The notes under the pieces are model-generated. The model saw only the letters and a list, made by a program, of their open reading frames with translations. It had not been told where the DNA came from and searched no databases. Positions 16,345 through 24,035 of a DNA stretch of 41,459 bases are shown piece by piece. How positions within the stretch are numbered: position 1 is the first letter of the stretch; every line of letters begins with the position of its first letter. Source of the stretch: a virus. The stretch is from positions 1 to 41,459 of IMG/VR virus record IMGVR_UViG_3300010371_000061; one strand, 5' to 3'. The position numbers were made by a program, and so were the translations under genes.

Positions 16345-16815
16345 ATGACAAAAACTAGCAATATTTACAAGGTTCCAATTGGAGATTGGTCAACAGATGG
16401 ACATGGGTATTGTGAAGAGTATTTGATTGAGGCTAACTATTCATTAAAAGAAATGCAAGAAGCCTACAGAAAGACATGCGATACTTTAGGAGTGTATTTG
16501 CATCAAGAGTGGAGCGAAAAGAGTAGGCTTCATGGTAATGAAGATTGGCGAACAATGTTGTGTGAATATGAAGATTCATCTATTCACCCTAAAGCAGTGA
16601 AAATACTAGTTGAGAACGGTTATGAATTTTCAGTATCTGAGGAAGTCCTTGAAGAATATATTTATTTTAATGGACAAGATACATTTGATTTATTTATGTG
16701 GTTCATCTCGTTTAGTTTGCCAGATGATTTCCACTACAAAGAGCTAGACATTCAATCAATAAGTGGATATTGGGGAGACTTGAATATTTCTGTGGGATAC
16801 GGAGTATTCGAGTAA
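16345..16815 (+). CDS. Conserved phage protein with PIGDW motif, 156 aa
   Basis: ATG with AGAGGGATG upstream. The opening VPIGDWSTDGHGYCEEYLIE is, from memory, a motif shared by a set of phage proteins of unknown role. Later residues are helical and aromatic (TFDLFMWFISFSLPDDFHY). It ends just before a terminator at 16834. Function unknown. Confidence 0.6.
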   Translation: MTKTSNIYKVPIGDWSTDGHGYCEEYLIEANYSLKEMQEAYRKTCDTLGVYLHQEWSEKSRLHGNEDWRTMLCEYEDSSIHPKAVKILVENGYEFSVSEEVLEEYIYFNGQDTFDLFMWFISFSLPDDFHYKELDIQSISGYWGDLNISVGYGVFE

Positions 16816-16833
16816 GCTGCTAGTAAATTAATT

Positions 16834-16866
16834 TGTTCGCTACTCTTGGTGGGTAGCGAATTCTTC
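16834..16866 (+). terminator. Rho-independent terminator
   Basis: TTCGCTAC (16836-16843) pairs with GTAGCGAA (16853-16860), extendable by two more pairs to leave a short loop. The sequence TTCTTCTAT follows. The U-tract is interrupted by C, so termination may be partial. It closes the unit ending at 16815. Confidence 0.65.
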
Positions 16867-16898
16867 TATACAGTCAAAGAGAAAAAGGAGAGAGCATA

Positions 16899-17288
16899 GT
16901 GAAGTATTTATTTAAGTTCTATTGGAATTGTGGAAGAATGGGTCATGTAGAAGGATTATTTGTGGCAACGGAAAAAGAAGTGAGTGATGCAATGGGGGAA
17001 GAAATATACTTAGGGGAAGTATTGGGAAAGCACTCGCAAATCTATGGAACTATTGATGAAAATGATATTACGAAGCTAGATGTATCCCCAGAAGCAGTTG
17101 CGGAAGTTTCTAAATATCTAGGAGATAAATGGTCTGGATATAATCCACTAGACTATGTTAAAACAACATGTGAAGATTGTGAAGAGGGTTATACTGCTGA
17201 TGAATGGTGGTGTGAACATAGAGAAGAGTATGATAGAACCCTATGTCATGAATGCTATGAAATAAGAACAGAAAAGGAGAATGATTAA
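16899..17288 (+). CDS. LGE-GKHS protein with C-terminal zinc module, 129 aa
   Basis: GTG start with AAAGGAGAG upstream. Residues 1-70 carry YLGEVLGKHSQIYG, which matches SLGEIAGKHSDEYG in the gene at 39185, so the two are paralogous domains. Residues 90-122 add a cysteine-rich module (TTCEDCEEGYT, WCEHR, LCHECYE) that probably binds zinc. A domain that recognises some shared ligand plus a zinc ribbon is inference; no function is known. Confidence 0.6.
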   Translation: MKYLFKFYWNCGRMGHVEGLFVATEKEVSDAMGEEIYLGEVLGKHSQIYGTIDENDITKLDVSPEAVAEVSKYLGDKWSGYNPLDYVKTTCEDCEEGYTADEWWCEHREEYDRTLCHECYEIRTEKEND

Positions 17289-17289
17289 T

Positions 17290-17547
17290 ATGACAAATAT
17301 GAGAGTAGCTAAAGCTTATATTCAAGGATTTGATATAGCGAAAGAGTTAGGTGTTGATAGTGGAGCAATAGTAACTATAGCAAAAGACAGTCTTTTAGAA
17401 GATGGTTCGTTAGAGCTCTTAATTTTCTCAGATTCCATGAGCAACGAGTGGATGAATAAGAGTTCATCCATAAATGACTTAGACGGAACTCCTCTTAGTG
17501 CAAACTTAAGACGACAAAGGGTAGGAATAGGAGGACGGAAAGAATGA
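17290..17547 (+). CDS. Hypothetical protein, 85 aa
   Basis: ATG with AAAGGAGAATGATT upstream, the same leader motif as the SSB-like gene. The product has a helix-turn pattern at its start (RVAKAYIQGFDIAKELG) and a basic tail (RRQRVGIGGRKE) that could bind nucleic acid. Its last codons contain the ribosome site of the next gene, which overlaps by 4 nt. Function unknown. Confidence 0.6.
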   Translation: MTNMRVAKAYIQGFDIAKELGVDSGAIVTIAKDSLLEDGSLELLIFSDSMSNEWMNKSSSINDLDGTPLSANLRRQRVGIGGRKE

Positions 17548-17726
17548 GCTATATTAAAAGAATAGCGAGCTTTGACAGACAGGATTGGAAGCATATCACA
17601 TGGCTTACTAAGAGCTTCTTTACTTCATTATTTTTAAAATATGATTGGCATGATGCAAAAGAAGCGCTGATTTTTATTAAGATTCATTTGTACTATGATT
17701 CTACTAGAGTAGAAGATAATAAGTAG
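17544..17726 (+). CDS. Hypothetical protein, 60 aa
   Basis: ATG overlaps the preceding TGA. GGAGGACGG lies about 8 nt upstream, inside the previous gene. The product is basic and aromatic (FDRQDWKHITWLTKSFFTSL), with an amphipathic helix. Function unknown. Confidence 0.6.
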   Translation: MSYIKRIASFDRQDWKHITWLTKSFFTSLFLKYDWHDAKEALIFIKIHLYYDSTRVEDNK

Positions 17727-17753
17727 AGTAATAGGAATATAGATTAAAAAAGA

Positions 17754-19505
17754 ATGTATAAAAATATAAATATGGAGATGATTGAAATTTATACGCTCGG
17801 AGATAGTAGTAACAGCTTACTTAATATCCTTGGAACAGTTGCAAAAAATCGTAGCATAGAAGATATCGAAAAATTTCTTAATCCATCTTCTTCTGATGTT
17901 ATTCATTATAGCAAATTAAAAAATATGGATTTAGCGGTAGAAATGCTAGAAAAACACAAAGAAAAGGACTCAGAATTTGTAGTCGTAATAGACAGCGACG
18001 GAGATGGATATACTAGCAGTTGCATTCTATACAGATATCTAAAACGTCTAATTCCTAATATTAAAATAAACTATATTATGCATGAAGGAAGAGCAAACGG
18101 ATTAACAGAGCAAATTATGGAAGAGATTAACAAGTTAAATCCAGATATTGTAATTTTACCTGATGCCTCCAGTAATGACCTCTCACAGCACAAAACATTG
18201 CACGAAAAAGGAATAGATGTCCTCTGTCTTGACCATCACGAATTGACAGGTGAAGAATCTAAATTTGCGGTAGTAGTCAACCCACAATTGTCTCCAGAGC
18301 ATAAAAATAAGCAAATATCAGGGTGTACTGTGACTTATAAATTCCTTAAAGCTCTGGATGAAGAGTATGGAAATGATTGGGCAGATGATTACTTAGATTT
18401 AGTAGCATTGTCGAACGTATCTGATGCCATTGAGATAGTGCATCCTGATGTTAGATATTTGACATACAAAGGATTTGAGAAGATAAACAACCCTTTTCTT
18501 AAGGAGTTGGCATTTAAAAATGCAGGATGGACAAAAGGCAAGCTGTTTCCTCACGTTCTCAGTTGGTCTATTTTACCAAAACTGAATTCGCTTATTCGAG
18601 TAGGGAGTGCAGAAGAAAAACTCGATATTTTTGAAGCTTTTATTGGGATGGAGAGAGAATTTTATAATACGCGCACAAAGAAAACGGAGTCGCTAGTCCA
18701 AAAATCTGCGAGACTATGTACAAATTCATATGCTAAACAGAAAAGGATACGCACTAAATTAGTAGAAAAAATAAAAGAAACAGTAGAAAGAGAAGAATTA
18801 GATAAGAATGCAGTCATTTTCCTTACCTTAGATGAGTTTCAAGAAGGGTTAGCAGGTTACATCGCTGGAGGTTTAACAAATGAATATCATCGACCAGTAG
18901 TGTTAACTTCGTGGAACAAAAAAGAAGATATGTACACAGGAAGTTTACGTGGATACTCTGGAGGAGCTATCACAGATGTTAAAGAGCTTCTTGAAAAAAC
19001 TGAGTTGTTCTCACTTTTGGCGGGTCACGGAAACGCGGCAGGTGTCAAGATAACAAAAGAAAACTCTTTAAACTTAAATGAGAAAATTAACTCTGTGCTT
19101 CAATTTGAGACAGAAAAGAAATCTGATATAGAAGTAGATTTTGAGATTAAAGGGTCATCCTTGAGCAGTGCATTGATAGATAGATTTGAGGAGCATTCAA
19201 AATTGTGGTGTAAAGGTTTTGAATCTCCTCGGATAGCAGTTACAGACATTGAAGTAAGAACGTCTGATATACAAGTAGGAAGCACTATGAAGTTTAATAA
19301 AGGAAATGTGGAAATAGTATCTTTTAGTGTAGACCCTGAAATTGAAAGGCTGACACTAGAAAAAGATTCTATTTTGAATTGTACGATTCTAGGAACAGTT
19401 GGAATTAATAGATTTTTAGGAAAAGAGACCTATCAGTTGGTCGTTGAGAAAATAGTCGTTAATGAAATAAAAGAAGCCCCAGCAAAAAGAAAATTCCAAT
19501 TCTAA
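17754..19505 (+). CDS. RecJ/DHH-family single-strand exonuclease
   Basis: The 583-aa protein has the full DHH set. Motif I is VVVIDSDGDGYTSS (about residues 75-88) with the Asp cluster. Motif II is VILPDASSND. Motif III is DVLCLDHHELTG (about 155-167). The C-terminal DHHA1 domain carries LLAGHGNAAGVKI (about 420-432), and an OB-like domain occupies the last 120 residues. RecJ degrades single-stranded DNA 5'-3' and supports recombination and repair. With the RusA-like, SSB-like and Sak4-like genes it completes a recombination kit. The ATG at 17754 has only a weak AAGA site. Confidence 0.85.
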   Translation: MYKNINMEMIEIYTLGDSSNSLLNILGTVAKNRSIEDIEKFLNPSSSDVIHYSKLKNMDLAVEMLEKHKEKDSEFVVVIDSDGDGYTSSCILYRYLKRLIPNIKINYIMHEGRANGLTEQIMEEINKLNPDIVILPDASSNDLSQHKTLHEKGIDVLCLDHHELTGEESKFAVVVNPQLSPEHKNKQISGCTVTYKFLKALDEEYGNDWADDYLDLVALSNVSDAIEIVHPDVRYLTYKGFEKINNPFLKELAFKNAGWTKGKLFPHVLSWSILPKLNSLIRVGSAEEKLDIFEAFIGMEREFYNTRTKKTESLVQKSARLCTNSYAKQKRIRTKLVEKIKETVEREELDKNAVIFLTLDEFQEGLAGYIAGGLTNEYHRPVVLTSWNKKEDMYTGSLRGYSGGAITDVKELLEKTELFSLLAGHGNAAGVKITKENSLNLNEKINSVLQFETEKKSDIEVDFEIKGSSLSSALIDRFEEHSKLWCKGFESPRIAVTDIEVRTSDIQVGSTMKFNKGNVEIVSFSVDPEIERLTLEKDSILNCTILGTVGINRFLGKETYQLVVEKIVVNEIKEAPAKRKFQF

Positions 19506-19556
19506 TCACTCACTATTCCTCACACTCATATCACTACTATCACTTCCCCCAACATC
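19490..19556 (+). other. G-free, C-rich segment (candidate rut site)
   Basis: 67 nt with no G on the + strand. The intergenic part (19501-19556) is about 41% C and ends in CCCCC. This is opposite in bias to the purine-rich coding strand everywhere else. C-rich, G-poor RNA is the classic signature of a Rho loading site, so a Rho-dependent terminator after the RecJ gene is plausible. A protein-binding or origin-related element is also possible. Confidence 0.4.
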
Positions 19557-19578
19557 GACCACAAAGGAGTAATCGCAT

Positions 19579-20094
19579 ATGACTTTAAAAAGAGCATTGT
19601 TAGAATCCTTAATAGAAATGAAATCCGACATTATGAAAGAGCTAGAGAGAGAAAAAAGAAATATAAAACAAAGCGAAGATAGACTAGAAATAATTAATAG
19701 CGCTATCACCAATCTGCAAGGTGAAGTAGAATTAAAGAACCTAGACATTTTAATCGTTACAGATAATATTGAGCATTCTATAAAATGTTGCAACAAGTTA
19801 GATAGCCTATTAAATTATAATATAGATGAAAAATCAACTGTAGCATACACTACAATTAAGTCAAACAATGTCACATATATTTTCCATGAGAAAAACATCC
19901 AAACCATAGGAATGAGATGGAACTATCTTTTAAATTTAACGCAGGATGAAGCTTTGAAAAATAAAGATTTGCATAAAACTCCTCCTCACCCTGTCTCAAA
20001 AGACAATAGCTACTGGAGTGATACTTTCGAAGTGTTGGACAAATTGGAAAAATGGAGTAAAAATAAATATGGTGGCTATAATAAATATGTTTGA
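19579..20094 (+). CDS. Coiled-coil protein, 171 aa
   Basis: ATG with AAAGGAGTAATCG upstream. Residues 1-60 form a long charged coiled coil (MKELEREKRNIKQSEDRLEI). The rest is a compact mixed domain with YIFHEKNIQTIGMRW and a Trp/Tyr-rich tail. The end of the gene overlaps the -35 of the promoter at 20091. Function unknown. Confidence 0.65.
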   Translation: MTLKRALLESLIEMKSDIMKELEREKRNIKQSEDRLEIINSAITNLQGEVELKNLDILIVTDNIEHSIKCCNKLDSLLNYNIDEKSTVAYTTIKSNNVTYIFHEKNIQTIGMRWNYLLNLTQDEALKNKDLHKTPPHPVSKDNSYWSDTFEVLDKLEKWSKNKYGGYNKYV

Positions 20095-20119
20095 CAACCA
20101 ATATAAATAATGTTACAAT
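20091..20119 (+). promoter_or_regulatory. Near-consensus sigma-A promoter
   Basis: TTGACA (20091-20096), exactly 17 nt, then TACAAT (20114-20119). This is the closest match to consensus in the window. The predicted start near 20126 lies just before a hairpin with a U-tract at 20134-20155. Confidence 0.75.
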
Positions 20120-20133
20120 CCTATTATGGAGTT

Positions 20134-20155
20134 AAATCCTGATAGGATTTTTTCT
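20134..20155 (+). terminator. Hairpin plus U-tract immediately after a promoter
   Basis: AAATCCT (20134-20140), loop GAT, AGGATTT (20144-20150), then TTTCT. It looks like a weak intrinsic terminator or attenuator located about 10 nt after the predicted start of the 20091 promoter. It could also end read-through from upstream. Confidence 0.5.
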
Positions 20156-20175
20156 ATATAAATTTAGGGGTAGAA

Positions 20176-20532
20176 ATGAAAGATAGATTGACATCAGAAG
20201 TCTTAAAGTCTATTAAAGAAAGACTAGACAATAGTAAGCATACGGAAGAGGATGTAGCACTACTACAATGCTACAGCAAAATAAAAAAACACAGAATGGT
20301 GGAGTGGCGAATGAAAAAAGTTACATTATGGTACAAAATTACTCGCAATGGAAAAGGGGATGTTATGAGCACACCGTTTAACCACCTTGATGACGGATGG
20401 AAAGAGGAAATTCATCCATTGCCCAAATCTAAATCATATACTAATCAAGTAGCATGGGGACGTGAAGAGTGGTTGAAACAGTGGGCATACTTGACTGATG
20501 ATTTTGTAGTAGAGAGAGTAAAGTTGCAGTAG
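20176..20532 (+). CDS. Hypothetical protein, 118 aa
   Basis: ATG with AGGGGTAG upstream, the first gene after the 20091 promoter. It has a helical N-terminal half (SEVLKSIKERLDNSKHTEED) and a tryptophan-rich second half (EEWLKQWAYLTDDFVVERVK). Expression may depend on read-through of the leader hairpin. Function unknown. Confidence 0.65.
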   Translation: MKDRLTSEVLKSIKERLDNSKHTEEDVALLQCYSKIKKHRMVEWRMKKVTLWYKITRNGKGDVMSTPFNHLDDGWKEEIHPLPKSKSYTNQVAWGREEWLKQWAYLTDDFVVERVKLQ

Positions 20533-20551
20533 AAGAAATGAGGGGGAAGCA

Positions 20552-20704
20552 ATGGACATTTATACTGGAAGTAAGATTCAAGCACAAACGCTAAAAAAAG
20601 TTGAGCAGGAGCTTGGACATAAACTTACAGAAAATGAATTGAAGGTTTTTTATAAAGCCACAAGAATTGCTATGATAAAAGGCTATGACTACGCAAAGAA
20701 ATAG
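20552..20704 (+). CDS. Hypothetical protein, 50 aa
   Basis: ATG with GAGGGGGAAG upstream. The product (ending KATRIAMIKGYDYAKK) is basic and helical, with LKKVEQELGHKLTENELKVF in the middle, resembling a small three-helix fold. Function unknown. Confidence 0.6.
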   Translation: MDIYTGSKIQAQTLKKVEQELGHKLTENELKVFYKATRIAMIKGYDYAKK

Positions 20705-20714
20705 GAGTGTTAAT

Positions 20715-20903
20715 ATGAACGAAGTGCTACCAAAAAGAGTGTTACTTACTCTTGGAGAGATAAAGCGTATAGGAATATTTGAAGAGTTTTGTGACTCAGA
20801 GAAATTTGATAAGAGAGGAATAATCACAGGAGTTTCAGATGATGCGATGTTTTCAATTAAATCTAAATTATTACCAGATGGATGGGTTGTGGCGGAGACG
20901 TAA
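20715..20903 (+). CDS. Hypothetical protein, 62 aa
   Basis: ATG with AGGAGTG upstream, 10 nt after the previous stop. It begins MNEVLPKRVLLTLGEIKRIG and ends with a short hydrophobic strand (DGWVVAET). Function unknown. It is the last gene before the dyad promoter at 20964. Confidence 0.6.
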   Translation: MNEVLPKRVLLTLGEIKRIGIFEEFCDSEKFDKRGIITGVSDDAMFSIKSKLLPDGWVVAET

Positions 20904-20963
20904 GAATAGCGGAAATAAGAGTGTGGATAAGTCGGTAAAACAAATATTTTATTGGGTAATATT

Positions 20964-21033
20964 ATAGATTCCCTATTGCTTTATTTTTAATCATTTGATA
21001 TGATGAATATAGATAAAGCAATAGGGAATCTAT
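20964..21033. repeat. Perfect 21-bp inverted repeat enclosing a promoter
   Basis: The left arm 20964-20984 and right arm 21013-21033 are exact complements, separated by 28 nt, with TTTTGC after the right arm. The arm core is ATTCCCTATTGC / GCAATAGGGAAT. A promoter lies inside it. It could be a bidirectional terminator, an operator for a dimeric repressor, or both. Confidence 0.85.
20976..21004 (+). promoter_or_regulatory. Extended -10 promoter inside a dyad
   Basis: TTGCTT (20976-20981) lies in the left arm. A 17-nt spacer ends in TGA, then TATGAT (20999-21004) in the loop. The TGN extension strengthens the call. Predicted start near 21011, at the beginning of the right arm. It drives the gene at 21078 and those after it. 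Confidence 0.65.
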
Positions 21034-21077
21034 TTTGCTAGATTGATAGATTAAATAGGAGAAGGAGAGCGATAAGT

Positions 21078-21239
21078 ATGAGTGCAATTAAATCAATTTG
21101 GATGCCAGTAAGACGCTATTTATTTTTAGAGGACGACGAGAAATTTCATAGGTCTGATATAATGACTTTAATAGGAGTTTCATCAATTACCATAATTACT
21201 TTACTAGTGTGTCTATTTACAGTCGCAGGAAACTATTAA
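21078..21239 (+). CDS. Membrane protein, 53 aa
   Basis: ATG with GAAGGAGAG upstream. The first 30 residues are polar (SIWMPVRRYLFLEDDEKFHR), followed by a single membrane helix (MTLIGVSSITIITLLVCLFT). It is the first gene after the dyad promoter, so perhaps expressed early. Function unknown. Confidence 0.6.
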   Translation: MSAIKSIWMPVRRYLFLEDDEKFHRSDIMTLIGVSSITIITLLVCLFTVAGNY

Positions 21240-21266
21240 AATTTAACATAGAATGGAGAGAGTAAT

Positions 21267-21473
21267 ATGAATTTAAATAAAACAGAAAACTTTGCAATTG
21301 ATATTGCCAATATGGCATTTGCTGACATATCACAAAAGAAGCAAATTAAAGAGGCAATAATGAGAGAAATAGCTCTATCTTGTCTACACTATTCAAAAAA
21401 CCCGAAATATAAGGAAGAGATGGATAACTACATTCAGTATTTAAGAATGAAAATGGCATATGAACCATTTTAG
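21267..21473 (+). CDS. Hypothetical helical protein, 68 aa
   Basis: ATG with TGGAGAGAG upstream. All-helical and mildly basic (DIANMAFADISQKKQIKEAI; DNYIQYLRMKMAYEPF). Function unknown. Confidence 0.65.
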   Translation: MNLNKTENFAIDIANMAFADISQKKQIKEAIMREIALSCLHYSKNPKYKEEMDNYIQYLRMKMAYEPF

Positions 21474-21511
21474 GCGGGAGATTTTAAATGAAATTGAATG
21501 GAGGAGATAAA

Positions 21512-21742
21512 ATGAAAAATCCAGCATTAGAATTGTATAGTGAGCTATTACAAATGGAAAAGATTACAGTCAGCACTGAGGATTCTGTTAACTTACTGAA
21601 GGCAATGAATAAGGCTTTGTTAGCAGGTACGAACCCAGCAGCAATTGTAAGTAAACTGCGCAAAATGGAAGAAGAAGTACAAGACTCTTTAAGTGGTAGA
21701 AGAGTGTCTGATATGGAGCATGCACAGAAAATGAATTTATAG
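21512..21742 (+). CDS. Hypothetical helical protein, 76 aa
   Basis: Two in-frame starts have ribosome sites: ATG 21488 (GGGAG) and ATG 21512 (TGGAGGAG). The second is stronger and chosen, adding no residues of obvious structure. The product is helical with a dense middle (SVNLLKAMNKALLAGTNPAA). Function unknown. Confidence 0.55.
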   Translation: MKNPALELYSELLQMEKITVSTEDSVNLLKAMNKALLAGTNPAAIVSKLRKMEEEVQDSLSGRRVSDMEHAQKMNL

Positions 21743-21754
21743 GAGGGTGTAGAA

Positions 21755-21961
21755 ATGGGAATGTACTATATTTCTATATGTCATGATTGCCAAAAGCAAG
21801 TTCGTTATATGGATAAATGGACAGAAGAGTCAGCAGTGGAATGCCATGAAAGTTTTAAGAAAGACCATATAAAATGCAACGTTGAATTAGGCAATGATTA
21901 CATGGACGACTCAAAATTTTGGAACTATGTCAGAGTTGATGATAAAAAGTACATTGAATAA
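21755..21961 (+). CDS. Small Cys/His protein, 68 aa
   Basis: ATG with AGGAGGGTG upstream. It has Cys and His at ISICHDCQKQ, AVECHESF and KDHIKCN, a spacing consistent with one zinc site. The acidic tail contains DDSKFWNYVRVDD. Function unknown. Confidence 0.6.
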   Translation: MGMYYISICHDCQKQVRYMDKWTEESAVECHESFKKDHIKCNVELGNDYMDDSKFWNYVRVDDKKYIE

Positions 21962-22011
21962 AAATAAAAAATGAAAATTAATGCAAATTTGAACAGGAGA
22001 GATAAATAAGA

Positions 22012-22278
22012 ATGAACACAATTTATATTTTAACTCAAGGTGATTATAAGTATAAAAGCACTGTTTTAGTTACTACTGATGTGAAGCAAGTGGTAAAGAA
22101 ATATGTAGAAATTATTGTATCAGATGGATATGGCAAGATTTTTGATAATCCTTATATTGAAATTTGGAAAAATGGATGCGAGGAAGAGTATCACTATAAA
22201 GAGTTTCATGAAAATAATAACAATGAGAACCAAATTGTTAAATATCTGAGTAAATTAGGAAGAGAAATTATCCAATAA
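22012..22278 (+). CDS. Hypothetical protein, 88 aa
   Basis: ATG with CAGGAGAG upstream. It begins with a strand-helix unit (NTIYILTQGDYKYKSTVLVT, then VKQVVKKYVEIIV) and has an acidic, Asn-rich tail. The stop is followed by the recurring TTGCGTATTTTAAAAC segment. Function unknown. Confidence 0.6.
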   Translation: MNTIYILTQGDYKYKSTVLVTTDVKQVVKKYVEIIVSDGYGKIFDNPYIEIWKNGCEEEYHYKEFHENNNNENQIVKYLSKLGREIIQ

Positions 22279-22332
22279 ATTGCGTATTTTAAAACGTATC
22301 AGATAAAAATTGTTGAGTAAGGAGAGAGGTAA

Positions 22333-22515
22333 ATGACTGAAAACCAATTGCATGATTTTGTGAAAGAATTGCAAAGAGATTCCGTAGAATTGACTAATTT
22401 TGTTGCTGAAAATGCAGAAGAACTAACAGGAGAAGAAATTGACGAATTGGTTGAGGATTTTGAGGGTGATTATTTAAGTTTGAGGGATTTTGTAATCAGA
22501 GCATTAGAAGATTAA
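22333..22515 (+). CDS. Very acidic helical protein, 60 aa
   Basis: ATG with AAGGAGAGAGG upstream. About a third of residues are Asp or Glu (ENAEELTGEEIDELVEDFEG) and it is predicted all-helical. Strongly acidic small phage proteins sometimes mimic DNA, but nothing here proves that. A GCAGTATGACCATTAAGT element follows its stop. Confidence 0.65.
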   Translation: MTENQLHDFVKELQRDSVELTNFVAENAEELTGEEIDELVEDFEGDYLSLRDFVIRALED

Positions 22516-22570
22516 TAAGCAGTATGACCATTAAGTATTATAAAACTAATTTTAAGGGAGGAGTATTAAT

Positions 22571-22648
22571 ATGATACATGGATTGATAATAGGATTCTGT
22601 GCAGGAGCTATAGCAGGGTACATCTATAGATGTATGAGATTCGAATAA
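22571..22648 (+). CDS. Single-pass membrane peptide, 25 aa
   Basis: ATG with AAGGGAGGAG upstream. The peptide is one glycine-rich hydrophobic helix (LIIGFCAGAIAGYI) with a basic tail (YRCMRFE). The strong ribosome site favours a real product. Function unknown. Confidence 0.45.
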   Translation: MIHGLIIGFCAGAIAGYIYRCMRFE

Positions 22649-22676
22649 ATTGTATATTTTAAATGGGGGAAACATC

Positions 22677-22877
22677 GTGGGGAATGAAAAAATAATTATT
22701 AGGCAGTATGTAGAAAGAATGTTAGACTTGTGGGAAGACAACGACGATTTAGCGAAGTTTGCATCTACGGTATCCGTTTTACACAACAGTGGATACGAAA
22801 AAGAGTTTATTCATAAAGTTATGGAAGAGTTCAAAGAGAGCATTGAGACGTCGTACATGTGTTACGGTGGCAATTAA
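22677..22877 (+). CDS. Hypothetical protein, 66 aa
   Basis: GTG start with ATGGGGGAAA upstream; the open frame back to 22650 overlaps the TATATTTTAAA segment and lacks a site. Helical and acidic (RMLDLWEDNDDLAKFAST). Function unknown. Confidence 0.6.
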   Translation: MGNEKIIIRQYVERMLDLWEDNDDLAKFASTVSVLHNSGYEKEFIHKVMEEFKESIETSYMCYGGN

Positions 22878-22908
22878 TGAAAGACTTATTTGAATGGAGG
22901 AGGAAATC

Positions 22909-23145
22909 ATGAAACTGATGGATAGTGTATTTGAAACAATGGCTTCAATATGCATATTTCTTGCTGTCAGTTCTCTTAGCGTATGGATGCTAAGTGGAGG
23001 AGTTAATGATTGGGGAGTTATGCATAAGATTTCAATGTCTATGGCTCTTGTTGGTTTAGTGTGTTCTATATTAACACTTTTATTTCTTGTGGTGTGTGGA
23101 GCATTTTGTCTTGTTCAATGGTTATATCAAGGAGGATTAAAATGA
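22909..23145 (+). CDS. Two-helix membrane protein, 78 aa
   Basis: ATG at 22909 with GGAGGAGG upstream. Two hydrophobic segments (about residues 8-26 and 43-70) are joined by a short loop (GGVNDWGVMHKIS). Its stop overlaps the next ATG. Function unknown. Confidence 0.65.
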   Translation: MKLMDSVFETMASICIFLAVSSLSVWMLSGGVNDWGVMHKISMSMALVGLVCSILTLLFLVVCGAFCLVQWLYQGGLK

Positions 23146-23417
23146 AATATATCTCACAGCTTACAGTAGAGCAAATAAGAGAAATAATGGAAATATACGC
23201 TCCTTCACATACGTATTTAGAATATGAGCGCTTTGAGAGGTACTTGCATGTATCTGTGCATGATTCAGACGGATGTGAGGACAATTACAGTATACATGAC
23301 TATGATGTACAAGTATTCGACTGGATGGGAGGAGGAGATTACTTAGAGCGATTCAGAGAGAAAATGTTGCTCTGGTTCGGTGAGCAGTATGCAATTGACT
23401 ACTTATTAGGCTATTGA
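23142..23417 (+). CDS. Hypothetical protein, 91 aa
   Basis: ATG overlaps the preceding stop, with AAGGAGG upstream. A helix (LTVEQIREIMEIYAP) is followed by beta strands containing His/Asp (RYLHVSVHDSDGCEDNYSIH). Function unknown. Confidence 0.6.
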   Translation: MKYISQLTVEQIREIMEIYAPSHTYLEYERFERYLHVSVHDSDGCEDNYSIHDYDVQVFDWMGGGDYLERFREKMLLWFGEQYAIDYLLGY

Positions 23418-23471
23418 GAAGAATAGCTATATGCAATGTTGGTAATAATATAATATAAGGGAGAGATAGTG

Positions 23472-23675
23472 ATGGATAAAGAGTTATATGACAAAATTTT
23501 AACGCTCATGGCAATTGATGTAACATATGAAAAAGAATATGGTAGCAGATATGTGAAACAGGAAGTGTTTGATGAGTTACTAGTAAAAGCAAATGTATTG
23601 GCATGTAACGAGGACTATATTAAAGAGAGATTAAAAACCATCATGAATCAACTAGAAAAAGAACTTATTCAATAA
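23472..23675 (+). CDS. Hypothetical helical protein, 67 aa
   Basis: ATG at 23472 (GTG at 23469 is also in frame) with AGGGAGAG upstream. Helical and mixed charge (YDKILTLMAIDVTYEKEYG). A TTGCATTTTTAAC segment follows its stop. Function unknown. Confidence 0.6.
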   Translation: MDKELYDKILTLMAIDVTYEKEYGSRYVKQEVFDELLVKANVLACNEDYIKERLKTIMNQLEKELIQ

Positions 23676-23738
23676 CTTGCATTTTTAACAAGAAGATGTT
23701 AATATTATTATAAGAAGATTTGATAGGAGGAGAAATTA

Positions 23739-24035
23739 ATGACTAACAAATGGGGCTTACAGTTTACTGAAATTGACCATGAGAATCAAAAATTTAAACT
23801 ACTACTCTATCTAACAGCAGATGAAAAACAAGCAAAGAAAACATTTGAAAATATTAAAGCAAAATTTAAGAGAAATGAAGGCGAAGCAGATTGCTTGATT
23901 GACCTTATTGATGTAGATGACGGTGATTGTATTGTAGATGACTATCCTTTAACTAAGATGCAACTTGAAATGGTTGCTACACTTTTAGGGTTTGAATTGA
24001 GCAAGGAATGTATTAGAGAGGAAGATACAGAATGA
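23739..24035 (+). CDS. Hypothetical acidic protein, 98 aa
   Basis: ATG with AGGAGGAG upstream. Beta-rich start (KWGLQFTEIDHENQKFKLLL), a lysine helix, then an acidic turn (LIDVDDGDCIVDDYP). It overlaps the next gene by 4 nt. Function unknown. Confidence 0.6.
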   Translation: MTNKWGLQFTEIDHENQKFKLLLYLTADEKQAKKTFENIKAKFKRNEGEADCLIDLIDVDDGDCIVDDYPLTKMQLEMVATLLGFELSKECIREEDTE

